Assembly: GCA_017983615.1 (NCBI GenBank)
Contig: JAGOBB010000003.1
Span: forward strand, 1 to 64,000
Length of the DNA: 64,000 bases
Reading direction: 5' to 3'
Origin: Azonexus sp.
GTDB taxonomy: Bacteria; Pseudomonadota; Gammaproteobacteria; Burkholderiales; Rhodocyclaceae
The first letter of the stretch is position 1. Every line of letters begins with the position of its first letter. Below, in pieces: positions 6,914 through 14,820 of the stretch. Made by a program: the position numbers and the translations under genes. The notes below the pieces were generated by a model. It saw only the letters and a program-made list of their open reading frames with translations. It made no database searches and was not told where the DNA came from.

Positions 6914-9637
6914 ATGAAAACTGAAGTCAAATCCACCTGTTGCTACTGCGGTGTCGGTTGCGGCGTGCTGATCGAAACCGAGGATGGTGTCATCACCGGC
7001 TTGCGCGGCGACCCCGACCATCCGGCCAATCGCGGGCGTTTGTGCACCAAGGGCGCGACCCTCAACCAGACGGCCAACCCGACCTATCGCCTGCAGTATC
7101 CCGAACAGCGTCCGTTGCGCGGCCAACCCGGGCAGCGCCTGAATTGGGACGAGGCGCTCGACCAAGCCGCCGAGCGCTTTGCCGAGACGATCCGCCGGCA
7201 TGGCCCGGATTCCGTCGCCTTCTACATCTCCGGCCAGTTGATGACCGAGGACTACTACGTCTTCAACAAACTGGCCAAGGGCCTGATCGGTACCAACAAC
7301 GTCGATACCAATTCCCGCCTCTGCATGTCGTCGGCTGTCGCCGGCTACAAGCAGACGCTCGGCGCCGATGCGCCGCCCTGCAGCTACGCCGACATCCTGC
7401 AGGCCAAGGTGATCTTCATCGCCGGCGCCAATCCGGCTGTCGCCCACCCCATCGTCTTCCGTTACGTCGAGGATGCCAAGGCGGCCAATCCCGATCTGAA
7501 AATTATTGTCGCCGACCCGCGTCGCTCTGAAAGCGCCGAGTTCGCCGACCTCCACCTGCCCATCAAGCCCGGCACCGACATCGCCCTGTTCAACGGCATG
7601 CTCAATGTCCTGATCAACGAGGGGCTGATCGATGAGGACTACATCGCCGCGCACACCGCCGGCTTCGACGCCCTGCGCGAGATCGTCAAGAACTACCCGC
7701 CGTCGATCACCGCCGACATCTGCGGCATCGCCACGGCCGACCTGCTGCAGGCCGCCCGCTGGTTCGGTTCCAGCGGCGCGGCACTCTCGCTCTATTGCCA
7801 GGGTCTGAACCAGTCGGCGCACGGTACCCACAACAACGCCGCGCTGATCCACTTGCACCTGGCCACCGGCCAGATCGGCAAGCCCGGCGCCGGGCCGTTT
7901 TCGCTGACCGGTCAGCCGAATGCGATGGGTGGCCGCGAGGTGGGCGGCCTGTCCAATCTGCTGTCGGCCCACCGCGATCTGGCCAACCCGGCGCATCGGG
8001 CCGAGATGGCCCGCTTCTGGGGCGTGCCCTTCGTGCCCAGCCAGCCCGGCAAGTCGGCGGTCGATTTGTTCAAGGCGCTGAAAACCGGCGAAATCAAGGC
8101 AGTCTGGATCGCCTGCACCAACCCCGCCCAGTCGCTGCCCAATCAGGCCGCCGTGCGCGAGGCACTGCAGGCGGCCGATTACGTCGTGCTTCAGGAAGCC
8201 TATGGCAACACCGATACAGCCGACTATGCCGACCTTCTGCTGCCAGCCAGCGGCTGGGGTGAGAAGCACGGCACGGTGACCAACTCCGAGCGTTGCATAA
8301 CGCGCGTCCTGCCCGCCGTCCAGGCCCCCGGTGAGGCGCGTCACGACTGGGAGATCGTCGTCGATTTCGCCCGCCGTCTGGGGAAGAAGCTCGATCACGC
8401 CGGCGTCGATCGCCTGTTCCCATACGCCGACGCCGAATCCATTTTCGACGAGCACCGTGAGAGCACCCGTGGTCGCGACCTCGACATCACCGGCCTGTCC
8501 TATGCCCTGCTCGAAACGCAGGGGCCGCAGCAGTGGCCGTATCCGGAAGGTGCGGCTGGCGGCAAGGTCCGTCTCTACGAGGACGGCGTTTTCCCGACCG
8601 CTGACGGCAAGGCGCGTTTTGTCGCCGTCGAGCACAAGCTGACCGCCGATGTGCTGGTTCCCGAACTGCCGATCAGCCTCCTTTCCGGCCGCATGCGCGA
8701 CCACTGGCACGGCATGAGCCGGACTGGGACGGTGCCGCGCCTGTTCAACCTCGAAGATGAACCGCTGCTTGCCATGCATCCCTGCGACATGCGCCATCGC
8801 GGTCTGGAGTCCGGCGATCTGGCCCGGGTGACCAACGGCCGTGGTGAAATGATCGTCCGCGTCGCCGAGCGCGCCGGGCTGGCCAAGGGCAGGGCGTGGA
8901 TGCCGATGCACTGGGGCAATCAGTTCATGACGACGCCGGGCGCCAATGCGCTGGCCTGCGATGCCACCGACCCGTATTCGAAGCAGCCGGAACTCAAGCA
9001 CGCCGCGGTGCAGATCGAGAAAATCAACCTGCCGTATCCGCTGGCCGTCGTCCGCCGTTGCGCCGATCAGTCGGCAGCGCTGGAATTGCTGCAACAGGCC
9101 CGCGCCACGCTGGCCGACTATCCGTATGCCACGGTCGGTCTCTACGGCCGCAGCAGCCCGCTGGTCGTCTTCCGCGCGGCTGCCGCCGGGCCGGTCGGCG
9201 ACGACGTGGTGGCTGAGCTCGACCGTTTGTTCGGGCTCGACGGCACCGAAGGTGCCATCGTCTACGCCGATGCCGTGCGCAAGATCAGCAAAAAGGCGAT
9301 TGCCGCCGACGGCCGTCTGCTCAGCGTCCGCCTGGTCGGCGAAACACTGGCCCAGACCTGGTTGAAGCAGGCGATGGCCGAGGACGAACTGGATGCCAGC
9401 CTGATCCGCTTCGCGCTGGCGCCGACCGCCAAGCCGCCGGTCACCATGGCGCCGCGCAACATCGTCTGCAAATGTGCCGACGTCAGCGACGTGCAGATCC
9501 GCAAGGAACTGGCTGCCGGCGCCGATCTGCCGCAATTGCAGAACAAGCTGAAGTGCGGCACCTTCTGCGGCTCCTGTGTGCCCGACATCAAGCGCATGGT
9601 CGCCGAGCAGGCAACTACAACCGCAGCGGCGGCCTGA
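6914..9637 (+). CDS. nasA: Assimilatory nitrate reductase, catalytic subunit
   Basis: A cytoplasmic molybdenum-bisMGD enzyme reducing nitrate to nitrite (907 residues). The N-terminal [4Fe-4S] motif is CCYCGVGCGV followed by GRLCTKG. The MopB body carries NSRLCMSSAVAGYK and GQPNAMGGREVGG. The C-terminus has a molybdopterin dinucleotide-binding domain and then a BFD-like [2Fe-2S] module (CKCADVSD, KCGTFCGSCVPD), as in the NasA/NasC type that takes electrons internally. There is no signal peptide, which separates it from periplasmic NapA. The start at the ATG at 6914 has an SD (GGAAGGA) and sits next to a sigma-54 promoter. It begins the nitrate-assimilation block. Confidence 0.96.
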   Translation: MKTEVKSTCCYCGVGCGVLIETEDGVITGLRGDPDHPANRGRLCTKGATLNQTANPTYRLQYPEQRPLRGQPGQRLNWDEALDQAAERFAETIRRHGPDSVAFYISGQLMTEDYYVFNKLAKGLIGTNNVDTNSRLCMSSAVAGYKQTLGADAPPCSYADILQAKVIFIAGANPAVAHPIVFRYVEDAKAANPDLKIIVADPRRSESAEFADLHLPIKPGTDIALFNGMLNVLINEGLIDEDYIAAHTAGFDALREIVKNYPPSITADICGIATADLLQAARWFGSSGAALSLYCQGLNQSAHGTHNNAALIHLHLATGQIGKPGAGPFSLTGQPNAMGGREVGGLSNLLSAHRDLANPAHRAEMARFWGVPFVPSQPGKSAVDLFKALKTGEIKAVWIACTNPAQSLPNQAAVREALQAADYVVLQEAYGNTDTADYADLLLPASGWGEKHGTVTNSERCITRVLPAVQAPGEARHDWEIVVDFARRLGKKLDHAGVDRLFPYADAESIFDEHRESTRGRDLDITGLSYALLETQGPQQWPYPEGAAGGKVRLYEDGVFPTADGKARFVAVEHKLTADVLVPELPISLLSGRMRDHWHGMSRTGTVPRLFNLEDEPLLAMHPCDMRHRGLESGDLARVTNGRGEMIVRVAERAGLAKGRAWMPMHWGNQFMTTPGANALACDATDPYSKQPELKHAAVQIEKINLPYPLAVVRRCADQSAALELLQQARATLADYPYATVGLYGRSSPLVVFRAAAAGPVGDDVVAELDRLFGLDGTEGAIVYADAVRKISKKAIAADGRLLSVRLVGETLAQTWLKQAMAEDELDASLIRFALAPTAKPPVTMAPRNIVCKCADVSDVQIRKELAAGADLPQLQNKLKCGTFCGSCVPDIKRMVAEQATTTAAAA

Positions 9638-9655
9638 ACGGGACTGGAGGCGATA

Positions 9656-10645
9656 TTGAGCTACGCACAGTACATCAAGGAGATCGGTCGCGGCGCTGAT
9701 GGCGCCCGCGATCTGCCGCGCGACGACGCACAGCAGCTCTACGCCGCCATGCTCGACGGCGGCGTGCCCGATCTCGAAATGGGCGCCATCATCCTCGGCC
9801 TGCGAGTCAAGGGCGAATCGCTCGACGAGATGCTCGGCTTCATGGATGCCATGGACAACCGGACCAACCGGCTCGACATGCCGCACGGCCGGGTCCGGCC
9901 GATCTCCCTGCCGACCTACAACGGCGCCCGCAAGGAAGCCAACCTGACGCCGCTGCTGGCCCTGCTGCTGCAGCGCTTTGGCGTGCCTGTCCTGGTCCAT
10001 GGCCTGCTCGAAGGCTACGGGCGGGTGAATAGCGCGCAGGTTTTTCGCGAACTCGGCATCATGCCGATGGCTTCCACGCATCAGGCGCAGGTCGCCCTTG
10101 ACGAGAGCGGCCTCGCTTTCCTGCCGCTCAGCGCCCTCAGTCCCGGCATGCACAGCCTGCTTGCCCTGCGCAGCCGGATGGGCGTGCGCAACAGCGCCCA
10201 CAGCCTGGTCAAGCTGATCAATCCCTTCGAGGGCGACGCGGTCAAGGTCGCGCCGGCGACGCATCCGGATTTTCTCGACCTGATGCGCGACATCCTCGCC
10301 GCCCGCAACGACCGCGGCCTGCTGCTGCGCGGCACCGAAGGCGAGCCGTTCGCCAATCCGAAACGGCGGCCGCGTCTGGAGTTCATCCACGACGGCGTGG
10401 TCGATGTGCTGTTCGGGGCCGAGCACGAAAGCCTGCGCGCCCTGCCCAACCTGCCCGATGCCGCGGATGCGGTCAGTACCGCGAAATGGATACGCCGCAT
10501 TCTGGACAAGCAGATTCCGTTGCCCAAGCCAGTCGCCAATCAACTGGCCTGCCTGCTGTTCGCCAGCGGCTACGCCGAGGATTTCAACCAGGCCAAGGCC
10601 ATCGTTGCCGTCGAAGCGACCGGACTGCTGGTCGGTGGCAACTGA
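9656..10645 (+). CDS. ybiB: YbiB-type DNA-binding protein, TrpD-like fold
   Basis: A 329-residue member of the YbiB/TrpD2 family. It shares the fold of anthranilate phosphoribosyltransferase, and YbiB of E. coli is known as a nonspecific DNA-binding protein. Visible family features are the N-terminal helical domain (DAQQLYAAMLDGGVPDLEMG), LPTYNGARKEANLTPLLALL and GVRNSAHSLVKLINP. The start is a TTG at 9656, supported by a strong SD (GGAGG at 9646-9650). It lies 18 bases after nasA, so it probably reads from the same promoter. Its part in nitrate use is unknown. Confidence 0.85.
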   Translation: MSYAQYIKEIGRGADGARDLPRDDAQQLYAAMLDGGVPDLEMGAIILGLRVKGESLDEMLGFMDAMDNRTNRLDMPHGRVRPISLPTYNGARKEANLTPLLALLLQRFGVPVLVHGLLEGYGRVNSAQVFRELGIMPMASTHQAQVALDESGLAFLPLSALSPGMHSLLALRSRMGVRNSAHSLVKLINPFEGDAVKVAPATHPDFLDLMRDILAARNDRGLLLRGTEGEPFANPKRRPRLEFIHDGVVDVLFGAEHESLRALPNLPDAADAVSTAKWIRRILDKQIPLPKPVANQLACLLFASGYAEDFNQAKAIVAVEATGLLVGGN

Positions 10646-10654
10646 GGCCGGAAT

Positions 10655-10691
10655 TGCACCGGGTTGGCGTCGGCTGCACCGTTGTGGTGCG
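10655..10691 (+). promoter_or_regulatory. Two NtrC-like binding sites upstream of nirB
   Basis: TGCACC-N5-GGTGCG at 10675-10691 is one base off the NtrC dyad TGCACC-N5-GGTGCA. A weaker tandem site, TGCACC-N5-GGCGTC, lies at 10655-10671. Both are within about 70-90 bases upstream of the sigma-54 -24 element, the usual enhancer distance. Confidence 0.7.
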
Positions 10692-10731
10692 CAAGTGCTA
10701 CGGTCGGTGGCAAAAAATGACTAAAAATCAA
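10691..10731 (+). repeat. GCTACGGTCG dispersed repeat, copy before nirB
   Basis: The core at 10697-10706 follows GCAAGT and is followed by GTGGCAAAAAATGACTAAAAATCAAAG, matching the A-rich tail of the family but without the G-rich arm. It lies between the NtrC-like sites and the sigma-54 element of nirB. Confidence 0.75.
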
Positions 10732-10744
10732 AGAAGTAGTCCCT

Positions 10745-10760
10745 TGGCACGCGGATTGCA
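10745..10760 (+). promoter_or_regulatory. Sigma-54 promoter of nirB
   Basis: TGGCAC-GCGGA-TTGCA is a full consensus -24/-12 element. The predicted start near 10772 leaves a leader of about 100 nt that carries two ANTAR-type hairpins. Confidence 0.88.
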
Positions 10761-10785
10761 ATAAACCTGTCTGAAGCAGCGAATC

Positions 10786-10823
10786 AACCGTCAACGGGGA
10801 CGGTTAGATGGCAACGACGTCAT
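10786..10823 (+). promoter_or_regulatory. ANTAR-type two-hairpin RNA leader of nirB
   Basis: Hairpin P1 is a 7-bp stem AACCGTC/GACGGTT with hexaloop AACGGG. Hairpin P2 is ATGGC/GTCAT with hexaloop AACGAC. Both loops have A at position 1 and G at position 4, the signature recognised by ANTAR domains. A GCACC-GCAA-GGTGC hairpin follows at 10839-10852, but I see no T-run, so a classical intrinsic terminator is not evident. The ANTAR protein NasT is encoded at 26146. Confidence 0.85.
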
Positions 10824-10874
10824 GCGCTGAAATAAATTTGCACCGCAAGGTGCGCGCAACGTTGGAGCCCTAAC

Positions 10875-13319
10875 ATGAGCAAACCCCGTCTCGTCCTGAT
10901 CGGTAACGGCATGGCCGGTGTCCGCACCGTCGAAGAACTGCTGAAGATCAAGCCGGATCACTACGACATCACCATCTTCGGCGCCGAGCCGCACCCCAAC
11001 TACAACCGCATCCTGCTTTCCCCGGTGCTGGCCGGCGAAATGACCATCTCCGAGATCGTCCTCAACGAACTGGATTGGTACAAGGACAACAACATCAAGC
11101 TGCACACCGGCAAGCAGATCAAGACGATCGACCGCGTCAAGCGCAAGGTGATCGCCGAGGACGGTACCGAAGAAGAATACGACCGCCTGCTGATCGCCAC
11201 CGGCTCGACGCCGTTCATGCTGCCGATTCCCGGCAACGACCTGCCCGGCGTCATCGGCTACCGCGACATCAAGGACACCGACGAGATGATCGAGGCCGCC
11301 AAGCTGCACAAGCACGCGGTCGTCATCGGCGGCGGCCTGCTTGGCCTGGAAGCCGCCAACGGCCTGAAGCTGCGCGGCATGGACGTCACCGTCGTCCATC
11401 TCGGCCCCTGGCTGCTCGAACGCCAGCTCGACGAAACCGCCGGCAAGATGCTGCAGAAGTCGCTCGAAGACAAGGGCCTCAAGTTCCTGCTCGAAACCCA
11501 GACTGAAGCGCTGATCCAGGGCGAATCCGGCCGCGTTGCCGCGATCCGCTTCAAGAGCGGCATGCAGATTCCGGCCGACCTGGTGGTGATGGCCGCCGGC
11601 ATCCGCCCCAACTATTCGCTGGCCGAATCCTCCGGCATCTACTGCAACCGCGGTATCGTGGTGAACGACACCATGCAGACCTACGACCCGAAGGTGTACG
11701 CCGTCGGCGAGTGCGTCAGCCACCGCGGCATCGCCTACGGCCTGGTCGCCCCGCTGTTCGAGCAGGCCAAGGTCGCCGCCAACCACCTGGCCGGCTACGG
11801 CATCGGCCGCTACACCGGCTCGGTGACCTCGACCAAGCTCAAGGTCACCGGCATCGACCTGTTCTCGGCCGGCGACTACATGGGCGGCAAGGACACCGAG
11901 GAAATCGTCCTCAACGACCCGCACGGCGGCGTTTACAAGAAGCTGGTCATCAAGGACAACAAGCTGGTCGGCGGCGTCATGTACGGCGACACGGCCGATG
12001 GCCCATGGTACTTCCAGCTGCTCAAGGACCAGCGCGACATCCACGAGATTCGCGACTCGCTGATCTTCGGCCAGAGTCTGGTCGGCGACGTCGGCCACGC
12101 CGGCAAGAGCAAGGCTGCCGAAATGGCCGACAACGCCGAAGTCTGCGGCTGCAACGGCGTGACCAAGGGCACCATCGTCCAGGCCATCAAGGCCAATGGC
12201 CTCTTTACGCTGGACGAGGTCAAGAAGCACACCAAGGCAGCGTCCTCCTGCGGTTCCTGCGCCGGTCTGGTCGAACAGATCCTGGCCTCGACCATCGGCG
12301 GCGCCTACACCCCGGCGGCGCTCGATACCAAGCCGATGTGCGCCTGTACCGACCACTCGCACAAGGCGGTCCGTGAAGCCATCGTCGCCCAGCACCTGAC
12401 CTCCAAGGAGGCCGTCTTCAAGGCACTGGAGTGGAAGACGCCCGATGGCTGCGACAAGTGCCGCCCGGCCATCAACTACTACCTGATCTCCAGTTTCCCG
12501 CACGAAGCGAAGGACGATCCGCAGTCGCGCTTCATCAACGAGCGCGCCCACGCCAACATCCAGAAGGATGGCACCTACTCGGTCGTGCCGCGCATGTGGG
12601 GTGGCCTGACGACGCCGTCCGAACTGCGCGCCATTGCCGATGCGGCTGAAAAATACGAAGTTCCCACCGTCAAGGTTACCGGCGGACAGCGGATCGATTT
12701 GCTCGGCGTTAAAAAAGAAGATTTGCCCGCAATCTGGGCCGACCTGAACGCCGCCGGTATGGTGTCCGGACACGCCTACGGCAAATCGATCCGCACCGTG
12801 AAGACCTGCGTCGGCGCCGAGCACTGCCGCTTCGGTACCCAGAAGTCGATGACCATGGGCATCAAGCTGGAAAAGATGCTGTTCGACATGTACTCGCCGC
12901 ACAAGGTCAAGCTGGCCGTCTCCGGCTGCCCGCGCAACTGCGCTGAAGCCGGCATCAAGGACGTCGGCGTGATCGGCGTCGATTCCGGCTACGAGCTGTA
13001 CATCGGCGGCAACGGCGGCATCAAGACCGAGGTTGCGCAGTTCCTGTGCAAGGTGACGTCCGACGAGGAAGTCATGGAATATTCCGGCGCCTTCCTGCAG
13101 CTCTACCGCGAAGAAGGCTGGTACCTGGAGCGCACCTGCCACTACATGGACCGCGTCGGCCTCGACTACATCAAGGGCAAGATCCTGGAAGACGAGGAAG
13201 GCCGCAAGGCTTACTACCAGCGCCTGCTCGACTCGCTGAAGGATGCCAAGGACCCGTGGCAGACCTCGCGCGAAGAGAAGCCGATCAAGCAATTCATCCC
13301 GATCAAGCTGGAAGTTTGA
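10875..13319 (+). CDS. nirB: NADH-dependent nitrite reductase, large subunit
   Basis: A cytoplasmic siroheme enzyme reducing nitrite to ammonium (814 residues). Order of domains: FAD/NADH oxidoreductase (N-terminal LIGNGMAGVRTVEELL, second nucleotide site VVIGGGLLGLEAANGL), two BFD-like [2Fe-2S] modules (CGCNG...SCGSCAG and CACTD...CDKCRP), then the nitrite/sulfite reductase half-domains. The siroheme-[4Fe-4S] ligands are present as CVGAEHCRFG and SGCPRNCAEAG. Length is near the family norm. The SD GGAG lies 8 bases before the ATG. It is expressed from a sigma-54 promoter with an ANTAR leader, and CbiX encoded downstream probably helps make its siroheme. Confidence 0.97.
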   Translation: MSKPRLVLIGNGMAGVRTVEELLKIKPDHYDITIFGAEPHPNYNRILLSPVLAGEMTISEIVLNELDWYKDNNIKLHTGKQIKTIDRVKRKVIAEDGTEEEYDRLLIATGSTPFMLPIPGNDLPGVIGYRDIKDTDEMIEAAKLHKHAVVIGGGLLGLEAANGLKLRGMDVTVVHLGPWLLERQLDETAGKMLQKSLEDKGLKFLLETQTEALIQGESGRVAAIRFKSGMQIPADLVVMAAGIRPNYSLAESSGIYCNRGIVVNDTMQTYDPKVYAVGECVSHRGIAYGLVAPLFEQAKVAANHLAGYGIGRYTGSVTSTKLKVTGIDLFSAGDYMGGKDTEEIVLNDPHGGVYKKLVIKDNKLVGGVMYGDTADGPWYFQLLKDQRDIHEIRDSLIFGQSLVGDVGHAGKSKAAEMADNAEVCGCNGVTKGTIVQAIKANGLFTLDEVKKHTKAASSCGSCAGLVEQILASTIGGAYTPAALDTKPMCACTDHSHKAVREAIVAQHLTSKEAVFKALEWKTPDGCDKCRPAINYYLISSFPHEAKDDPQSRFINERAHANIQKDGTYSVVPRMWGGLTTPSELRAIADAAEKYEVPTVKVTGGQRIDLLGVKKEDLPAIWADLNAAGMVSGHAYGKSIRTVKTCVGAEHCRFGTQKSMTMGIKLEKMLFDMYSPHKVKLAVSGCPRNCAEAGIKDVGVIGVDSGYELYIGGNGGIKTEVAQFLCKVTSDEEVMEYSGAFLQLYREEGWYLERTCHYMDRVGLDYIKGKILEDEEGRKAYYQRLLDSLKDAKDPWQTSREEKPIKQFIPIKLEV

Positions 13320-13417
13320 ACGCAGGATCGAGTTATTAGGATCGAGGATCGAGTGGGCCGGCATCCGGCATCGGCCGCCCACTCAAACCACTAACAGCTA
13401 ACCACTAGGCAACTAAC

Positions 13418-13726
13418 ATGAACTGGAAACTGATCTGCAAGCTGGACGACATCCCGCAACTGGGCTCCCGCGTCGTGCAGCGCCAAAGCGGCGGCGACAT
13501 CGCCGTCTTCCGCACGGCGACCGATGAAGTCTTCGCCATGCACGACAAATGCCCGCACAAGGGCGGTCCGCTGTCGCAGGGCATCGTGCATGGCAAGCGG
13601 GTAACCTGCCCGCTGCACGGCTGGAATCTGGAACTGGCCACCGGCCAGGCCGTCGCGCCGGACGTGGGCGGCTGCAAGACCTTCGAAATCAAGGTCGAGA
13701 ACGGCGAAGTCTTCATGGCCGCCTGA
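13418..13726 (+). CDS. nirD: Nitrite reductase small subunit, Rieske-type
   Basis: A 102-residue NirD partner of NirB. It has a complete Rieske ligand set: CPH around residues 44-46 and CPLHGW about 16 residues later. Enterobacterial NirD keeps the fold but lacks the ligands, so this form should hold a [2Fe-2S] cluster and may carry electrons. The gap to nirB (98 nt) holds short direct GGATCGAG repeats and a GTGGGCCG...CGGCCGCCCAC hairpin without a T-run, which may tune the nirB:nirD ratio. Confidence 0.92.
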   Translation: MNWKLICKLDDIPQLGSRVVQRQSGGDIAVFRTATDEVFAMHDKCPHKGGPLSQGIVHGKRVTCPLHGWNLELATGQAVAPDVGGCKTFEIKVENGEVFMAA

Positions 13727-13864
13727 GCGGCCACCGCAGTACGCACCAAAAGGGCCGGCAGCGTAGCCGGCCCGGCCAACCCCAATGGTGGGGTTCCGGC
13801 TCCCCGGTCTTGAGAGCAGATCAGGGCGCTTCCAATCAAATCAAACTCCAATAAGGAAACCACC

Positions 13865-14677
13865 ATGGCCTATCTGGCACCCTCCGAATTCGTCACCAAA
13901 ATGATCGATGCCGGCGAATCCAAAATTTTCATGTCCACGCGCGATACCCTGATCCGCGCCTACATGGCCGGCGCCATCCTGTCGCTGGCCGCCGCCTTCG
14001 CGGTGACGGTGACCGTTCAGACCGGCCAGCCGCTGGTTGGCGCCATGCTCTTCCCGGTCGGTTTCATCCTCCTCTACCTGCTTGGCTTCGACCTGCTGAC
14101 CGGCGTGTTCACGCTGTGCCCGCTGGCCCTGATCGACAAGCGTCCGGGCGTCACGGTAAACGGCATTCTGCGTAACTGGGGATTGGTATTTACCGGCAAC
14201 TTTGCCGGGGCGCTGACCGTGGCCGTGATGATGGCCGTCATCTGGACCTTCGGCTTCACCGAGGCGCCCAATGCCGTCGCCCAGAAAATCGGCACCATCG
14301 GCGAAGGCCGCACGGTGGGCTATTCCGCCCACGGTGCCGCCGGCATGCTGACCCTGTTCATCCGCGGCGTGCTGTGCAACTGGATGGTGTCGACCGGCGT
14401 CGTCTGCGCGATGATCTGCACCAACGTGACCGGCAAGGTCGTCGCCATGTGGATGCCGATCATGGTCTTCTTCTACATGGGTTTCGAGCACTCCATCGTC
14501 AACATGTTCCTGTTCCCGTCCGGCCTGATGCTCGGCGGTAATTTCACGCTCTACGACTACTTCATCTGGAACGAACTGCCGACCGTCCTCGGCAACCTGG
14601 TCGGCGGCCTGGCCTTCGTCGGCCTGACGCTGTATTCGACGCACGTTCGTACCGCCCCGAAGCGCAAGCCGGCCTGA
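13865..14677 (+). CDS. nirC: Formate/nitrite channel family protein, probable nitrite transporter
   Basis: A 270-residue FocA/NirC-family inner-membrane pentameric channel with about six membrane segments. The family signatures are PVGFILLYLLGFDLLTGVF and RGVLCNWMVSTGV, with the central-pore histidine region in MGFEHSIVNMF. Its position after nirBD argues for nitrite rather than formate. It ends the nirBDC unit and is followed by an intrinsic terminator at 14694. Confidence 0.93.
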   Translation: MAYLAPSEFVTKMIDAGESKIFMSTRDTLIRAYMAGAILSLAAAFAVTVTVQTGQPLVGAMLFPVGFILLYLLGFDLLTGVFTLCPLALIDKRPGVTVNGILRNWGLVFTGNFAGALTVAVMMAVIWTFGFTEAPNAVAQKIGTIGEGRTVGYSAHGAAGMLTLFIRGVLCNWMVSTGVVCAMICTNVTGKVVAMWMPIMVFFYMGFEHSIVNMFLFPSGLMLGGNFTLYDYFIWNELPTVLGNLVGGLAFVGLTLYSTHVRTAPKRKPA

Positions 14678-14693
14678 TCGGCGCGCACCGAAC

Positions 14694-14725
14694 AGCCCCC
14701 GTCCAATCCGGTCGGGGGCTTTTTT
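14694..14725 (+). terminator. Intrinsic terminator after nirC
   Basis: AGCCCCCG at 14694-14701 pairs with CGGGGGCT at 14713-14720, followed by five further T. A reverse-oriented GCTACGGTCG repeat starts directly after the T-run. Confidence 0.9.
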
Positions 14726-14765
14726 CAATTTTGGCCAAAATTTCGGGCCGACCGTAGCATTGCGG
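14726..14765 (-). repeat. GCTACGGTCG dispersed repeat, reverse copy after nirC
   Basis: Read on the minus strand: AATGCTACGGTCGGCCC, then GAAATTTTGGCCAAAATTG. The core is at 14749-14758. It abuts the nirC terminator. Confidence 0.8.
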
Positions 14766-14820
14766 TCCTCGCGCCGCGTTGCACAATGGAACACAGATTC
14801 CATCGGGGGGAGAGGTTGTC

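Noticed and set aside
6890..10543. A 1217-codon open frame on the minus strand across nasA and ybiB
   Set aside because: It is a shadow of high-GC coding sequence. The plus strand holds complete recognisable nasA and ybiB, and the minus-strand product has no domain pattern.
10791..13382. An 863-codon minus-strand frame across nirB
   Set aside because: Antisense artefact of high GC. NirB on the plus strand is complete with all cofactor motifs.
13320..13417. nirB-nirD gap as a terminator
   Set aside because: The hairpin has no T-run and nirD must be expressed with nirB. It is more likely an mRNA processing or stability element.
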